DNA from: an uncultured Oscillospiraceae bacterium
Lineage (GTDB): Bacteria; Bacillota; Clostridia; Oscillospirales; Oscillospiraceae
DNA length: 9,285 bases
Direction of reading: 5' to 3'
Assembly: GCA_900752305.1 (NCBI GenBank)
Contig: CAADUV010000337.1
Location: 1 to 9,285 of the forward strand
Both the position numbers and the translations under genes were made by a program. The notes beneath the pieces are model-generated. The model was not told the DNA's origin. It made no database searches and worked only from the letters and a program-made list of their open reading frames with translations. Shown in pieces: positions 1-6,526 of this stretch. Position 1 is the stretch's first letter, and each line of letters starts with the position of its first letter.

Positions 1-1
1 G

Positions 2-1762
2 AGGGGCTCATACGGACGGGCCTGGCTCGGTGACGAAGTGAAGCAGTGCAACACGCTTGTGATGCGCAAAAAAAAAGGCCCCCCCACCACCCCCGCCACA
101 GCAACCGACGGCAGCGGTGTAACGGCCAGTTGCGAAGTCACTGTTAACATTAACTATCCGGTGCAGGGCATTTCCCTGAACCATGATGCTAAGACCTTTA
201 CCAAGGCTGGCGAAACGCTGCAACTGACTGCAACCATTTATCCTGACAGCGCCACCAACAAAACCGTCACCTGGAAATCCAGCGACAAAACGGTTGCCAC
301 CGTGGACGAAAGCGGCCTGGTCACGGCTGTAGGCAACGGCACGGCCAACATCACCGCCACCACCGAGGACGGCAATTATACGGCCACCTGTAAGGTCACC
401 GTGGAGATTCCGGAACTGACCCTCTCCTTGGATAAGACTGAGCTGACCCTGACCCAGACGGAAGAACAGCAGAAACTGACCGCTACCGTCAGCGACCCAG
501 AGGAAAAGGTCACTTGGCTCTCCAGCGACCCCTTTGTTGCCACTGTCACCAGAGACGGCACTGTTACCGCTATCGCCAATGGCACAGCCACCATCACCGC
601 TTCTGCAAGGGGCAAAACAGCCAGCTGTACCGTCAAGGTCGCGCTCACCGATACGCCCGCCCATGCCCACGTCTGGTCTAAGAGCTGGGATGCCAACGTG
701 TTCTATCACTATCGCCGCTGCCAGAACAGGGAAACCTGCAACTTCACCAGCTTGGAAAAGCAGGCAGGCTTTAATAGCCACACCTTTGTGAACGGCAAGT
801 GCTCTGTCTGCGGTCGGGGCGAAGACAATAGCAAGGTTCAGTTTGGCAAGGTGGAGCTGATCCAGACCCAGTTCGCTTATACTGGGAAGGAGATCGAGTT
901 CGTGGACAGAAACAATGTCCGTGCTACCCTGGCCGATGGCACTACCCAGGATATTCCTCTGAGTTTCCGCACCAGAAACCTCTGCAAGGATGGCATTCCC
1001 GTTAATAAGTGCTTGGAACCAGGCACCTACACCGCAGAGGTCACAGCGTTCACCGGTCTCTACGAGGGCACCATCAATGTTACCATCACTGTGGTCGCCC
1101 CCACCCATGCCCACCAGTTCCAGTGGGTCATCGACCAGGAAGCGACCACCACCAAGACCGGCCTGAAGCATCAGGAATGCGCCACCTGCGGCTACCAGAC
1201 CGCTGCGGTGAGCATCCCGAAGAAGTCCGCACCCACCGTTACCGTCAAGGACAGCACCGTCACCGTCTCCAATAAGAGCCAGACCACCAAGCTGGACGTG
1301 AAGGCGGACAAGGACGCTAAGCTGACCTACAAGTCGGATAACAAGTCGGTGAAGGTGGACAAAAACGGCAAGGTGACCATCGCGAAGAACTTCGTGGGCA
1401 AGGCTACCATTACCGTCACCGCCACCTCCGGCAGCGTCAAGAGCACCAAAAAGGTCACCATCACCGTCAACCCCAAGGGCACCACCTTCCGGTCGGTGTA
1501 CAACGGGGCGGGGAAGAAGCTGAAAGCCTATTGGAACCGGAACAGCCAGGTCTCCGGCTACCAGCTCCAGTACGGCACCAGCAAGAACTTCACCGGCTGC
1601 AAGACCGTGACGCTGAACAGCAACAAGTACACCGGCTCCGTCCGCACCGGACTGAAGAAGAACGCTGCCTATTACGTCCGTATCCGCACCTACAAACGGG
1701 TCAGCGGCAAGACCTATTACTCCGCATGGAGCAAGGTAAAATCCTTCAAAGTCGTCCGCTGA
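2..1762 (+). CDS. Surface/secreted protein with BIG2 Ig-like repeats and C-terminal FN3-like domain (5' incomplete)
   Basis: The frame is open from base 2 to the TGA at 1760-1762. The only early start codons (GTG 38, ATG 62) have no Shine-Dalgarno sequence and no signal peptide follows, so the N-terminus lies outside the window or is damaged. Numbered from GTG 38, the order is: tail of one BIG2 Ig-like domain (~21-41); a full BIG2 (~42-123, with 'VTWKSSDKTVATVDESG'); another BIG2 (~126-203); a His/Cys module with two Cys pairs (C228/C234, C255/C258; ~207-262); a 'YTGKEIEF' beta-domain (~264-352); a second His/Cys module (C381/C384; ~354-396); a further BIG2-like domain (~398-478); and a fibronectin-III-like domain (~480-574). 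Such architectures are typical of large cell-wall or extracellular adhesin-like proteins of gut Clostridia. No LPXTG, SLH or choline-binding anchor is visible at the C-terminus, so any anchor must lie upstream. The exact role is unknown. A terminator follows directly. Confidence 0.85.
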   Translation, partial: RGSYGRAWLGDEVKQCNTLVMRKKKGPPTTPATATDGSGVTASCEVTVNINYPVQGISLNHDAKTFTKAGETLQLTATIYPDSATNKTVTWKSSDKTVATVDESGLVTAVGNGTANITATTEDGNYTATCKVTVEIPELTLSLDKTELTLTQTEEQQKLTATVSDPEEKVTWLSSDPFVATVTRDGTVTAIANGTATITASARGKTASCTVKVALTDTPAHAHVWSKSWDANVFYHYRRCQNRETCNFTSLEKQAGFNSHTFVNGKCSVCGRGEDNSKVQFGKVELIQTQFAYTGKEIEFVDRNNVRATLADGTTQDIPLSFRTRNLCKDGIPVNKCLEPGTYTAEVTAFTGLYEGTINVTITVVAPTHAHQFQWVIDQEATTTKTGLKHQECATCGYQTAAVSIPKKSAPTVTVKDSTVTVSNKSQTTKLDVKADKDAKLTYKSDNKSVKVDKNGKVTIAKNFVGKATITVTATSGSVKSTKKVTITVNPKGTTFRSVYNGAGKKLKAYWNRNSQVSGYQLQYGTSKNFTGCKTVTLNSNKYTGSVRTGLKKNAAYYVRIRTYKRVSGKTYYSAWSKVKSFKVVR

Positions 1763-1776
1763 GCGAAGACAGACCA

Positions 1777-1812
1777 CACCCCCGCCAGGCACCTCTGGCG
1801 GGGGTGCTTTTT
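1777..1812 (+). terminator. Rho-independent terminator of the surface-protein gene
   Basis: A perfect 12-bp GC-rich stem (left arm 1777-1788, right arm 1795-1806) has a 6-nt loop (GCACCT) and is followed by C and a T5 run (1808-1812). It begins 14 nt after the stop codon at 1762. Confidence 0.92.
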
Positions 1813-2161
1813 GCAGTTTGGCGAGCCAGAGGGCGGGGCGGCAGGCTGAGCGGAATCCTTGGGTTTTCACGACACGAAACATCAGATTACTTGACTTTCT
1901 CTGTAAAAAGTGGTATTTATATATAGTCAAGTATGTAGCGTAAAATGGACTTTGTACAGTTTGATGATCGATCCATGCTTTTATCGGTAAAAATGCGAAA
2001 AAGAAACGGGAATATGGAAGGAAAGCATGGTAAAAAGGACGAAAAAGGGGCAGAATATCGGATTATCATGGTGGGAGAACGGTTGACTGCTTGGCATAGC
2101 GTGTGAACGATGAACGGAAAATCGGAAAAACACAGCAACAAAAAATAGGGAGAGAAGGAAT
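1813..2161. other. AT-richer intergenic leader (~350 nt) before the glycerophosphotransferase gene
   Basis: This is the only long non-coding stretch in the window. Its second half is visibly richer in A/T, and especially in A on the + strand, than the flanking genes. It holds a weak promoter candidate inside an inverted repeat (1888-1933) and a Shine-Dalgarno at 2148-2152. A 53-codon ORF (1945-2106) is open but has no ribosome binding site. I see no RNA gene, recognisable riboswitch or leader terminator. The distance from the putative promoter to the ATG implies a ~230-nt untranslated leader if that promoter is used. Confidence 0.6.
1888..1933 (+). promoter_or_regulatory. Candidate promoter flanked by a 9-bp inverted repeat
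   Basis: TTGACT (1891-1896) is a 5/6 match to the sigma-A -35 box. With a 17-nt spacer the -10 position is TATTTA (1914-1919), a poor match; the T/A-only run to 1925 offers alternatives at longer spacing. Two perfect inverted arms, TACTTGACT (1888-1896) and AGTCAAGTA (1925-1933), bracket this core. The left arm covers the -35 and the right arm lies near the expected start point, which is where a dimeric repressor could bind. The symmetry is directly visible; promoter and operator activity are inference. Confidence 0.4.
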
Positions 2162-3409
2162 ATGTCAAAGATAAAGAGCGTACTAAGAGCGATCCTGAAA
2201 GCATTGGCCGAGGGCAGGTTCCTGCACTGGGTCGTGCAGCGGATCGATAAGATCGGCGCTTGGATCAGCCGTTATCTGATCTGTCGGTTCACCAAAGTGC
2301 AGAAGAATACCATCGTGTTCATGACCTACGGCAACAACTATTTCTGCAACCCCAAGTATATCGCCGAGGAGATTCTGCGCCAGAAGCTGCCCTGGCGGCT
2401 GGTCTGGGTGACCGCACCCAAGAAGGGGAAGGCCAAGCGGGGCGATGTCCCCATGGAGATCGAGGTGGTCAAGCGCAACAGCTTCGAGGCCATCCGGGCG
2501 ACGGCACAGGCGAAGGTGTGGGTGGATAACGCCATTAACTTCTACTGGGACAGAAATCCGCACAAGAAAAAGAGCCAGGTGTACCTGCAGACCTGGCACG
2601 GCTCCATGGGCATCAAGCGGATGGGCGAGGACAATGTGCAGAGCCCCCGTTGGGTTCGTACCGCGAAAAAGACGGGCAAAAATACCGATTACTGCATCTC
2701 CAACAGTGATTTTGAAACCATGGTCTTCCGGACCTCCTATTGGAAGGATGAGCAGGCCAACCAGATCCTGATGTATGGCCACGCCCGGAATGACTGCCTG
2801 TTCCAGCCGGAAAAATGCGCCGCGCTGCGGAAGAACATTGCGGAGCGGTATGGGTTCGACCCGGAGGAGAAGATCTTCCTGTACGCGCCTACCTTCCGTG
2901 ACAGCGGCTACCAGGAATACAAGAACCTGGATTTCAAAGCGCTGTGCCAGGCTCTCCACGAGCGATTCGGCGGAAAGTGGCGTATCTTCCTGCGGATGCA
3001 CTTCCATGACCGTGGGAAAAAGGTCACCATCAATCCGCGCGACGATTATCTGACCAACGTGACCGCCTATCCTGATATGCAGGAGCTCATCATGATCTCC
3101 GATATCGGCATGACCGACTATTCCAGCTGGGCCTATGATTTCGTGCTGACCCGTCGTCCGCTGTTTATCTACGCCTCCGACCTGGATGAGTACAACAACG
3201 AACGCGGCCTGTACTACCCCCTGGAGAGTACCCCCTTCCCGGTGGCGGAGAACAACGAGATGCTGCTGAACAATGTGCGGCAGTTCGATGATGCGGCGTA
3301 TCATGAGAAGGTGGAAGCCTTCTTGCAGGATAAGGGCTGCATCGAAGACGGCCACGCGGCAGAGCGGGTCGTGGAGAAGCTGAAGGAGATCATGGGCGAG
3401 AAGAAGTGA
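2162..3409 (+). CDS. CDP-glycerol:glycerophosphate glycerophosphotransferase family protein (TagB/TagF-like)
   Basis: The 415-aa product matches the Glyphos_transf (TagB/TagF) family. These enzymes transfer glycerol-phosphate from CDP-glycerol to a membrane-linked acceptor at the cytoplasmic membrane face, in making teichoic acids or glycerophosphate-decorated surface polysaccharides. Visible motifs are 'TWHGSMG' (W145-H146-G147), 'YAPTFRD' (241-247), 'RMHFHD' with H280/H282, and 'MTDYSSWAYDF' (317-327). The last two are the conserved substrate-binding and catalytic-site signatures. Length suits a single catalytic domain (TagF itself is longer). The N-terminal ~45 residues are basic and amphipathic, consistent with membrane association, without a signal peptide. 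The ATG at 2162 is chosen because GGGAG (2148-2152) sits 9 nt upstream. The gene stands alone between terminators, with no tag/tar partners in view, so the acceptor polymer cannot be told. It could add glycerol-phosphate to an exopolysaccharide rather than wall teichoic acid. Confidence 0.93.
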   Translation: MSKIKSVLRAILKALAEGRFLHWVVQRIDKIGAWISRYLICRFTKVQKNTIVFMTYGNNYFCNPKYIAEEILRQKLPWRLVWVTAPKKGKAKRGDVPMEIEVVKRNSFEAIRATAQAKVWVDNAINFYWDRNPHKKKSQVYLQTWHGSMGIKRMGEDNVQSPRWVRTAKKTGKNTDYCISNSDFETMVFRTSYWKDEQANQILMYGHARNDCLFQPEKCAALRKNIAERYGFDPEEKIFLYAPTFRDSGYQEYKNLDFKALCQALHERFGGKWRIFLRMHFHDRGKKVTINPRDDYLTNVTAYPDMQELIMISDIGMTDYSSWAYDFVLTRRPLFIYASDLDEYNNERGLYYPLESTPFPVAENNEMLLNNVRQFDDAAYHEKVEAFLQDKGCIEDGHAAERVVEKLKEIMGEKK

Positions 3410-3444
3410 TACGCTTCCGTCCCTCCTGGTGGAATCTGTAAAGC

Positions 3445-3484
3445 AAACGAGCAAGGATCGCCGCGGCGATCCTTGCTCGTTTTT
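3445..3484 (+). terminator. Strong palindromic terminator of the glycerophosphotransferase gene, possibly bidirectional
   Basis: A perfect 38-nt palindrome (3445-3482) folds into a stem of up to 17 bp around a CGCG loop, and the right side runs into T5 (3480-3484). It lies 36 nt after the stop at 3409. The left flank is A-rich, so on the minus strand the hairpin is followed by TTTGCTTT and could also stop read-through from the convergent operon. Confidence 0.93.
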
Positions 3485-3523
3485 CTCGTCTGGGAGAAGT
3501 GCCAACGGCGGACGAGGCACCTG

Positions 3524-3554
3524 AAAAAGCCCCTCACCGAATCACGGTGAGGGC
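3524..3554 (-). terminator. Rho-independent terminator of the five-gene minus-strand operon
   Basis: Read on the minus strand, a 9-bp stem (3545-3553 pairing with 3531-3539) with a 5-nt loop is followed by GC and a T5 run (3528-3524). It starts 7 nt after the methyltransferase stop codon and closes the operon. Together with the palindrome at 3445-3484 it forms a back-to-back pair of terminators in the convergent gap. Confidence 0.9.
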
Positions 3555-3559
3555 GTTGT

Positions 3560-4180
3560 TCACTTCTTCTTTGCGATGAGACAGAGCCAATGCAGCTCTG
3601 GGTTGCTGTGCCCCTCAGCGCGAGGGAAGCCCGCGGCAGACAGGGCGCTGCGCAGCTGCTCCTTGTCATAGACCTGCATCCCTTGGATCTTCTTCATCCA
3701 CTGGGCCTCCTGCTCCGGGTTGTTGCCGTCCGTCTCGTTGCAGAGGAAGAACAGCCCGCCCGGTTTCAGCACCCGGAGGACCTCCGCAAAGCAGCGTTCC
3801 AGACCCGGCCAGAAGTAGACGGTCTCAAAGGCGGACACCACGTCGAAGGTGTCGTCCTCGAACGGCAGCTCCGCTACGTTGCCCTGTACCACGGCACAGC
3901 GACCCTCCGCGATGGCCTGCCGGTTGTACTTCTGGGCGGTCGCTACGCTGACAGCCGAGTAGTCCAGCCCAGTCACCTGTCCGTTCGGGCACTGCGCCAG
4001 CCAGCGAGCTAGGTTGGCGCCGCCGCCGCAGCCGGCGTCCAAAATGTTGGCATCGGCGGGGACGGTCAGGAGGGAAAATCCCCACTCCGCCAGCTTGGCG
4101 TGGTGGCCGCCGTTCATGATCTGGGTCATCAGCTTTCCGCCCAACCCCTCCGGCTTGCACGTGTTCTGGTAAAATCCCAT
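3560..4180 (-). CDS. Class I SAM-dependent methyltransferase (UbiE/Methyltransf_11-like)
   Basis: The 206-aa product has the Rossmann-fold methyltransferase layout. The N-terminal cap is 'KPEGLGGKLMTQIMNGGH' (9-26). Motif I is LDAGCGGG (47-54), the SAM-binding glycine loop. The acidic end of beta-2 is 'GLDYS' (D73), then 'ELPFEDDTFDVV' (104-115) and 'VLKPGG' (137-142). The family transfers the methyl group of S-adenosylmethionine. The 'PEGxGGKLM...MNxGH' start is typical of a small-molecule methyltransferase group common in anaerobic Clostridia, but the substrate cannot be read from sequence. The ATG at 4180 shares its A with the TAA stop of the upstream redox gene (TAATG). GGAGG (4191-4195) sits inside that gene, so translation is probably coupled. 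It is the last gene of the operon. No odd residues or truncation are seen. Confidence 0.92.
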   Translation of the reverse strand: MGFYQNTCKPEGLGGKLMTQIMNGGHHAKLAEWGFSLLTVPADANILDAGCGGGANLARWLAQCPNGQVTGLDYSAVSVATAQKYNRQAIAEGRCAVVQGNVAELPFEDDTFDVVSAFETVYFWPGLERCFAEVLRVLKPGGLFFLCNETDGNNPEQEAQWMKKIQGMQVYDKEQLRSALSAAGFPRAEGHSNPELHWLCLIAKKK

Positions 4181-5004
4181 TACAAAAACACCTCCGGTTC
4201 CGCGCGCCGCTGATACATTTCCTCCAGCTCGTGCTGGTGATATAAGTACCCTTCATCGTCGTAATACTTCGCCCCCACCGGACACTTCTTCACGCAGGCA
4301 CAGCACTTGATGCAGATGCCCGTGTAGTGGGTCACGTCGTCCGGGTCGATGGAGCCCATGGGACAGACCTGGGCGCACAGACCGCAGTGGGTGCAGGTGT
4401 CTCGTGTCTTAGGCTTGACCTTCAAAATGTTGATGGGCTTCCCGTGTCGGTCTCTGGGGGTGTAGTAGGGGCGCAGAGGGAGACAGCCGTTGACGGCTAC
4501 CGGCTCCGTGGGCAGAGCGTCCAGCTTGATGACCTTCTCCGCGATGGCCTGGGCAAATTCCTTCGCCTTGTCCAAATCCGCCCCGTCCGGCCGACCAGCG
4601 CCCAAAATGGTGGAGAAGGAGTGTTCCCCCACAAAGGCGCCGCCTGCCACCGTCCGCAGGCCGTCTGCCTCCAGGATCTCCCGCAGTTCCATCAGTGCAT
4701 CGTCATAGTTCCGGTTGCCAAAGAGCACCACCGGTACCGCTAGAGCGTGGCTGCCGGTGAAGCCATGGGTCAGGAAGGGGAGGAGGACATTGGGCACCCG
4801 GCCGGCGATGACCGGTGTGCCGCAGATGACCAGGTCGGTGGGTGCGAAGGTGTAGTGCTCCTCCCGGGCCTGGGGTGGGGTGAAGTTCAGTTCGGCGCAG
4901 GGGACGCCCAGCGCCTGGGCGATTTCCTGGGCAATGGTGGTCACGATGGTCTTGGTGGTGTCCGTGCCGCTGAAATAGGCGGCCCATACCTGATTGATGT
5001 GCAT
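4180..5004 (-). CDS. EFR1-like flavodoxin-ferredoxin fusion protein (two 4Fe-4S clusters)
   Basis: The 274-aa product joins an N-terminal flavodoxin-like domain (~1-160) to a C-terminal bacterial ferredoxin domain (~195-250). The ferredoxin part has two complete cluster motifs, C204-x2-C207-x2-C210-x3-C214-P and C231-x2-C234-x2-C237-x3-C241-P, so two 4Fe-4S clusters are expected. Flavodoxin-side signatures include 'YFSGTDTT' (10-17), 'TDLVICGTPVIAGRVPN' (56-72), 'GNRNYDDALMEL' (97-108) and 'GEHSF' (126-130). This fits the cytoplasmic EFR1 family of anaerobes, presumed low-potential electron carriers; partner and substrate are unknown. A longer open frame runs upstream to 5109, but the ATG at 5004 is preferred because AAGGAG (5010-5015) lies 5 nt upstream and the homologous domain starts there. 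The gene begins 19 nt after the ATPase stop. An oddity is that the phosphate-binding loop reads SGTDTT rather than the usual SGTGNT. Confidence 0.92.
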   Translation of the reverse strand: MHINQVWAAYFSGTDTTKTIVTTIAQEIAQALGVPCAELNFTPPQAREEHYTFAPTDLVICGTPVIAGRVPNVLLPFLTHGFTGSHALAVPVVLFGNRNYDDALMELREILEADGLRTVAGGAFVGEHSFSTILGAGRPDGADLDKAKEFAQAIAEKVIKLDALPTEPVAVNGCLPLRPYYTPRDRHGKPINILKVKPKTRDTCTHCGLCAQVCPMGSIDPDDVTHYTGICIKCCACVKKCPVGAKYYDDEGYLYHQHELEEMYQRRAEPEVFL

Positions 5005-5009
5005 GATGA

Positions 5010-5015
5010 CTCCTT
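5010..5015 (-). promoter_or_regulatory. Shine-Dalgarno deciding the start of the flavodoxin-ferredoxin gene
   Basis: AAGGAG on the minus strand, 5 nt before the ATG at 5004. It lies within the longer open frame (to 5109), which has no comparable signal and overlaps the upstream ATPase gene. Confidence 0.8.
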
Positions 5016-5023
5016 TCCTGTGG

Positions 5024-6526
5024 TCACTGTGTGGACTGAATCTCATCCAACAGCTCCTGCTGCCGCCCGTCCAGCAACAGCAGGCGGTTGTAGTGGTGGT
5101 ACAGCTCACAGCCGTTGGCGCGGATGAACGCCGAGGCGTGGGGGTTCATGGTCAGCTCGGTGACGAAGATGCCCAGCTCCTGCCCCTCGCCGAACACGTC
5201 CTCCAGAAAGTGGAAGGCGTGATCCAGCTGGGCGGAAGCGGTCTCGATGGCCTCCTTGCGCCCTTGGACTTCTTTCCGGAACCACCTGCGGAGGGCGTCC
5301 GCCGATGCATCCGGGTCGTCGGACAGGTTCTTCTGAGTCAGCCGGGTCTGATATTCCTCCAGGGTGGTCAGCAGCCGCTGGGTCTGACGCAGCTTGTCCT
5401 TGTCCGGCTGGCCAGACTCCTTCAGCTGGTTCAACTGATCGGTGTAGCGGCTGATGATCGTGGTCAGTGCCCAGGTGTCCCCCAATTTCAGCTGGCGCAG
5501 CACATCCTTCATCGCCCCGTGCAGCTCGGTCACAAAGGCGTCTTCCTGGTTGGCCGCCCCGCAGCTGCGGAACAGCCCGTCCAGCAGCAGGGACACGGCG
5601 CTGAACCGTTCGTCAAAGGGCGCCGCCCGGAGCTTGGTGATGGTGGCAGGGGTGTATTTGCCGTTCAGGATGGCGGGTACGTCGTAGTCGGTCTGGTACT
5701 TGCGGTAGAGGTAGAGATAGTTGGTAAAGTCCTTGGCGATGGCCGGGTGCTGGAGGTACTGGGAGATGACCGATTCGTCCACTGGCAGATCCAACGTCTC
5801 GCACCCCTGCAGGAACTGGGAAAGATCCTCCCAGCCACGGGCGGTGACGAAGCGCTTGCCATCCACCGTGGTCTCGATCTGATAGAAGTGATCCTTTTTC
5901 AGATCCAGATAGGTCAGAATGGCGTTGTGTACCTGCCGACTGTAAGCGTACTCCTTCCAAACGGCGTAGTCCGCCTCCAAATCTATCCGACGCACCCGGT
6001 CCAGGGTCACAATGTCAAAGTCCCGCACCGAACGGTTATACTCCGGCGGGTTACCCGCCGCCACCACGATCCAGCCCTCCGGCAGCTGGTGACAGCCGAA
6101 GGTCTTGCACTGCAAAAATTGCAGCATGGCAGGTGCCAACGTCTCGGACACGCAGTTGATCTCGTCCAGGAACAGGATGCCGGATTTCAGCCCGGTGCGT
6201 TCCATGGACTGGTAGACGCTGGCGATGATCTCGCTCATGGTGTACTCGGTCAGCTTGTACTCCTTGCCGTCGAACACGCCGGTCTGGATGCTGGGCAGGC
6301 CGATGGCGCTCTGGCGGGTGTGGTGGGTCATGGTGTAGGCCACGATGCCGATGCCGCACTCCTGGGCGGCCTGGTGGGCGATGGCGGTCTTGCCGATGGC
6401 CGGCGGGCCCATGAGCAGCAGGGGACGCTGTGCCACCTGGGGGATGGCCAGGTTCCCAAAGTCGTCCCGCGCCAGGTATGCTTGGATGGTCTGTTTCAGC
6501 TGCGCTTTGGCTTCTTTCATATTCAT
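5024..6526 (-). CDS. MoxR-like AAA+ ATPase with long helical C-terminal extension
   Basis: The 500-aa product has an AAA+ module in its first ~190 residues. Walker A is GPPAIGKT (40-47) and Walker B is 'GILFLDEIN' with D121/E122. Sensor-1 Asn159 lies in 'AAGNPPEYN', and the 'DRVRRIDLE' (176-184) segment is typical of MoxR/AAA_5 proteins. ATP hydrolysis should drive remodelling or maturation of a partner or client protein in the cytoplasm. Residues ~240-500 are helix-rich, with a charged, probably coiled-coil stretch (~330-440), making it longer than a minimal MoxR (~320 aa) and close in size to RavA. The ATG at 6526 is preferred over the in-frame ATG at 6520 because GGAGG (6537-6541) is 10 nt upstream. 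Its ATG overlaps the upstream VWA gene's TGA by 4 nt (ATGA), indicating coupled synthesis of the pair, as for MoxR/VWA partners. All catalytic motifs look intact. Confidence 0.93.
   Translation of the reverse strand: MNMKEAKAQLKQTIQAYLARDDFGNLAIPQVAQRPLLLMGPPAIGKTAIAHQAAQECGIGIVAYTMTHHTRQSAIGLPSIQTGVFDGKEYKLTEYTMSEIIASVYQSMERTGLKSGILFLDEINCVSETLAPAMLQFLQCKTFGCHQLPEGWIVVAAGNPPEYNRSVRDFDIVTLDRVRRIDLEADYAVWKEYAYSRQVHNAILTYLDLKKDHFYQIETTVDGKRFVTARGWEDLSQFLQGCETLDLPVDESVISQYLQHPAIAKDFTNYLYLYRKYQTDYDVPAILNGKYTPATITKLRAAPFDERFSAVSLLLDGLFRSCGAANQEDAFVTELHGAMKDVLRQLKLGDTWALTTIISRYTDQLNQLKESGQPDKDKLRQTQRLLTTLEEYQTRLTQKNLSDDPDASADALRRWFRKEVQGRKEAIETASAQLDHAFHFLEDVFGEGQELGIFVTELTMNPHASAFIRANGCELYHHYNRLLLLDGRQQELLDEIQSTQ

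Noticed and set aside
77..100. Possible GC-rich tandem repeat or triplet expansion near the left edge
   Set aside because: The run is irregular, and its codons can be matched one-for-one to a degraded BIG2 phrase, so a sequence-quality or edge effect is more likely than a functional repeat.
8..1930. 640-codon open frame on the minus strand opposite the BIG2 protein gene
   Set aside because: The frame is a shadow created by the repetitive Thr/Ala/Val codons of the plus-strand gene. Its product is Gly/Val/Leu-rich low-complexity sequence with no recognisable domain, and the plus strand encodes clear BIG2 and FN3 domains.
1945..2106. 53-codon plus-strand ORF in the leader before the glycerophosphotransferase gene
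   Set aside because: It is open from ATG to TGA, but no Shine-Dalgarno precedes it and an in-frame TAG lies just upstream. The product is Lys/Glu-rich without recognisable features. A leader peptide is possible but unsupported.
1917..2204. 95-codon minus-strand ORF rich in Phe/Ser/Leu in the same intergenic region
   Set aside because: The apparent hydrophobic protein arises from the A-rich plus strand read in reverse. There is no clear start signal, and it overlaps the real gene start at 2162.
2183..3520. 445-codon minus-strand frame opposite the glycerophosphotransferase gene
   Set aside because: The plus-strand product has unmistakable family motifs. The antisense product has none, and the frame runs through the terminator palindrome.
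5005..5109. 35-residue N-terminal extension of the flavodoxin-ferredoxin protein
   Set aside because: It overlaps the end of the ATPase gene, encodes a Thr/Cys/Trp-rich stretch unlike the family, and the AAGGAG at 5010-5015 points to the ATG at 5004.
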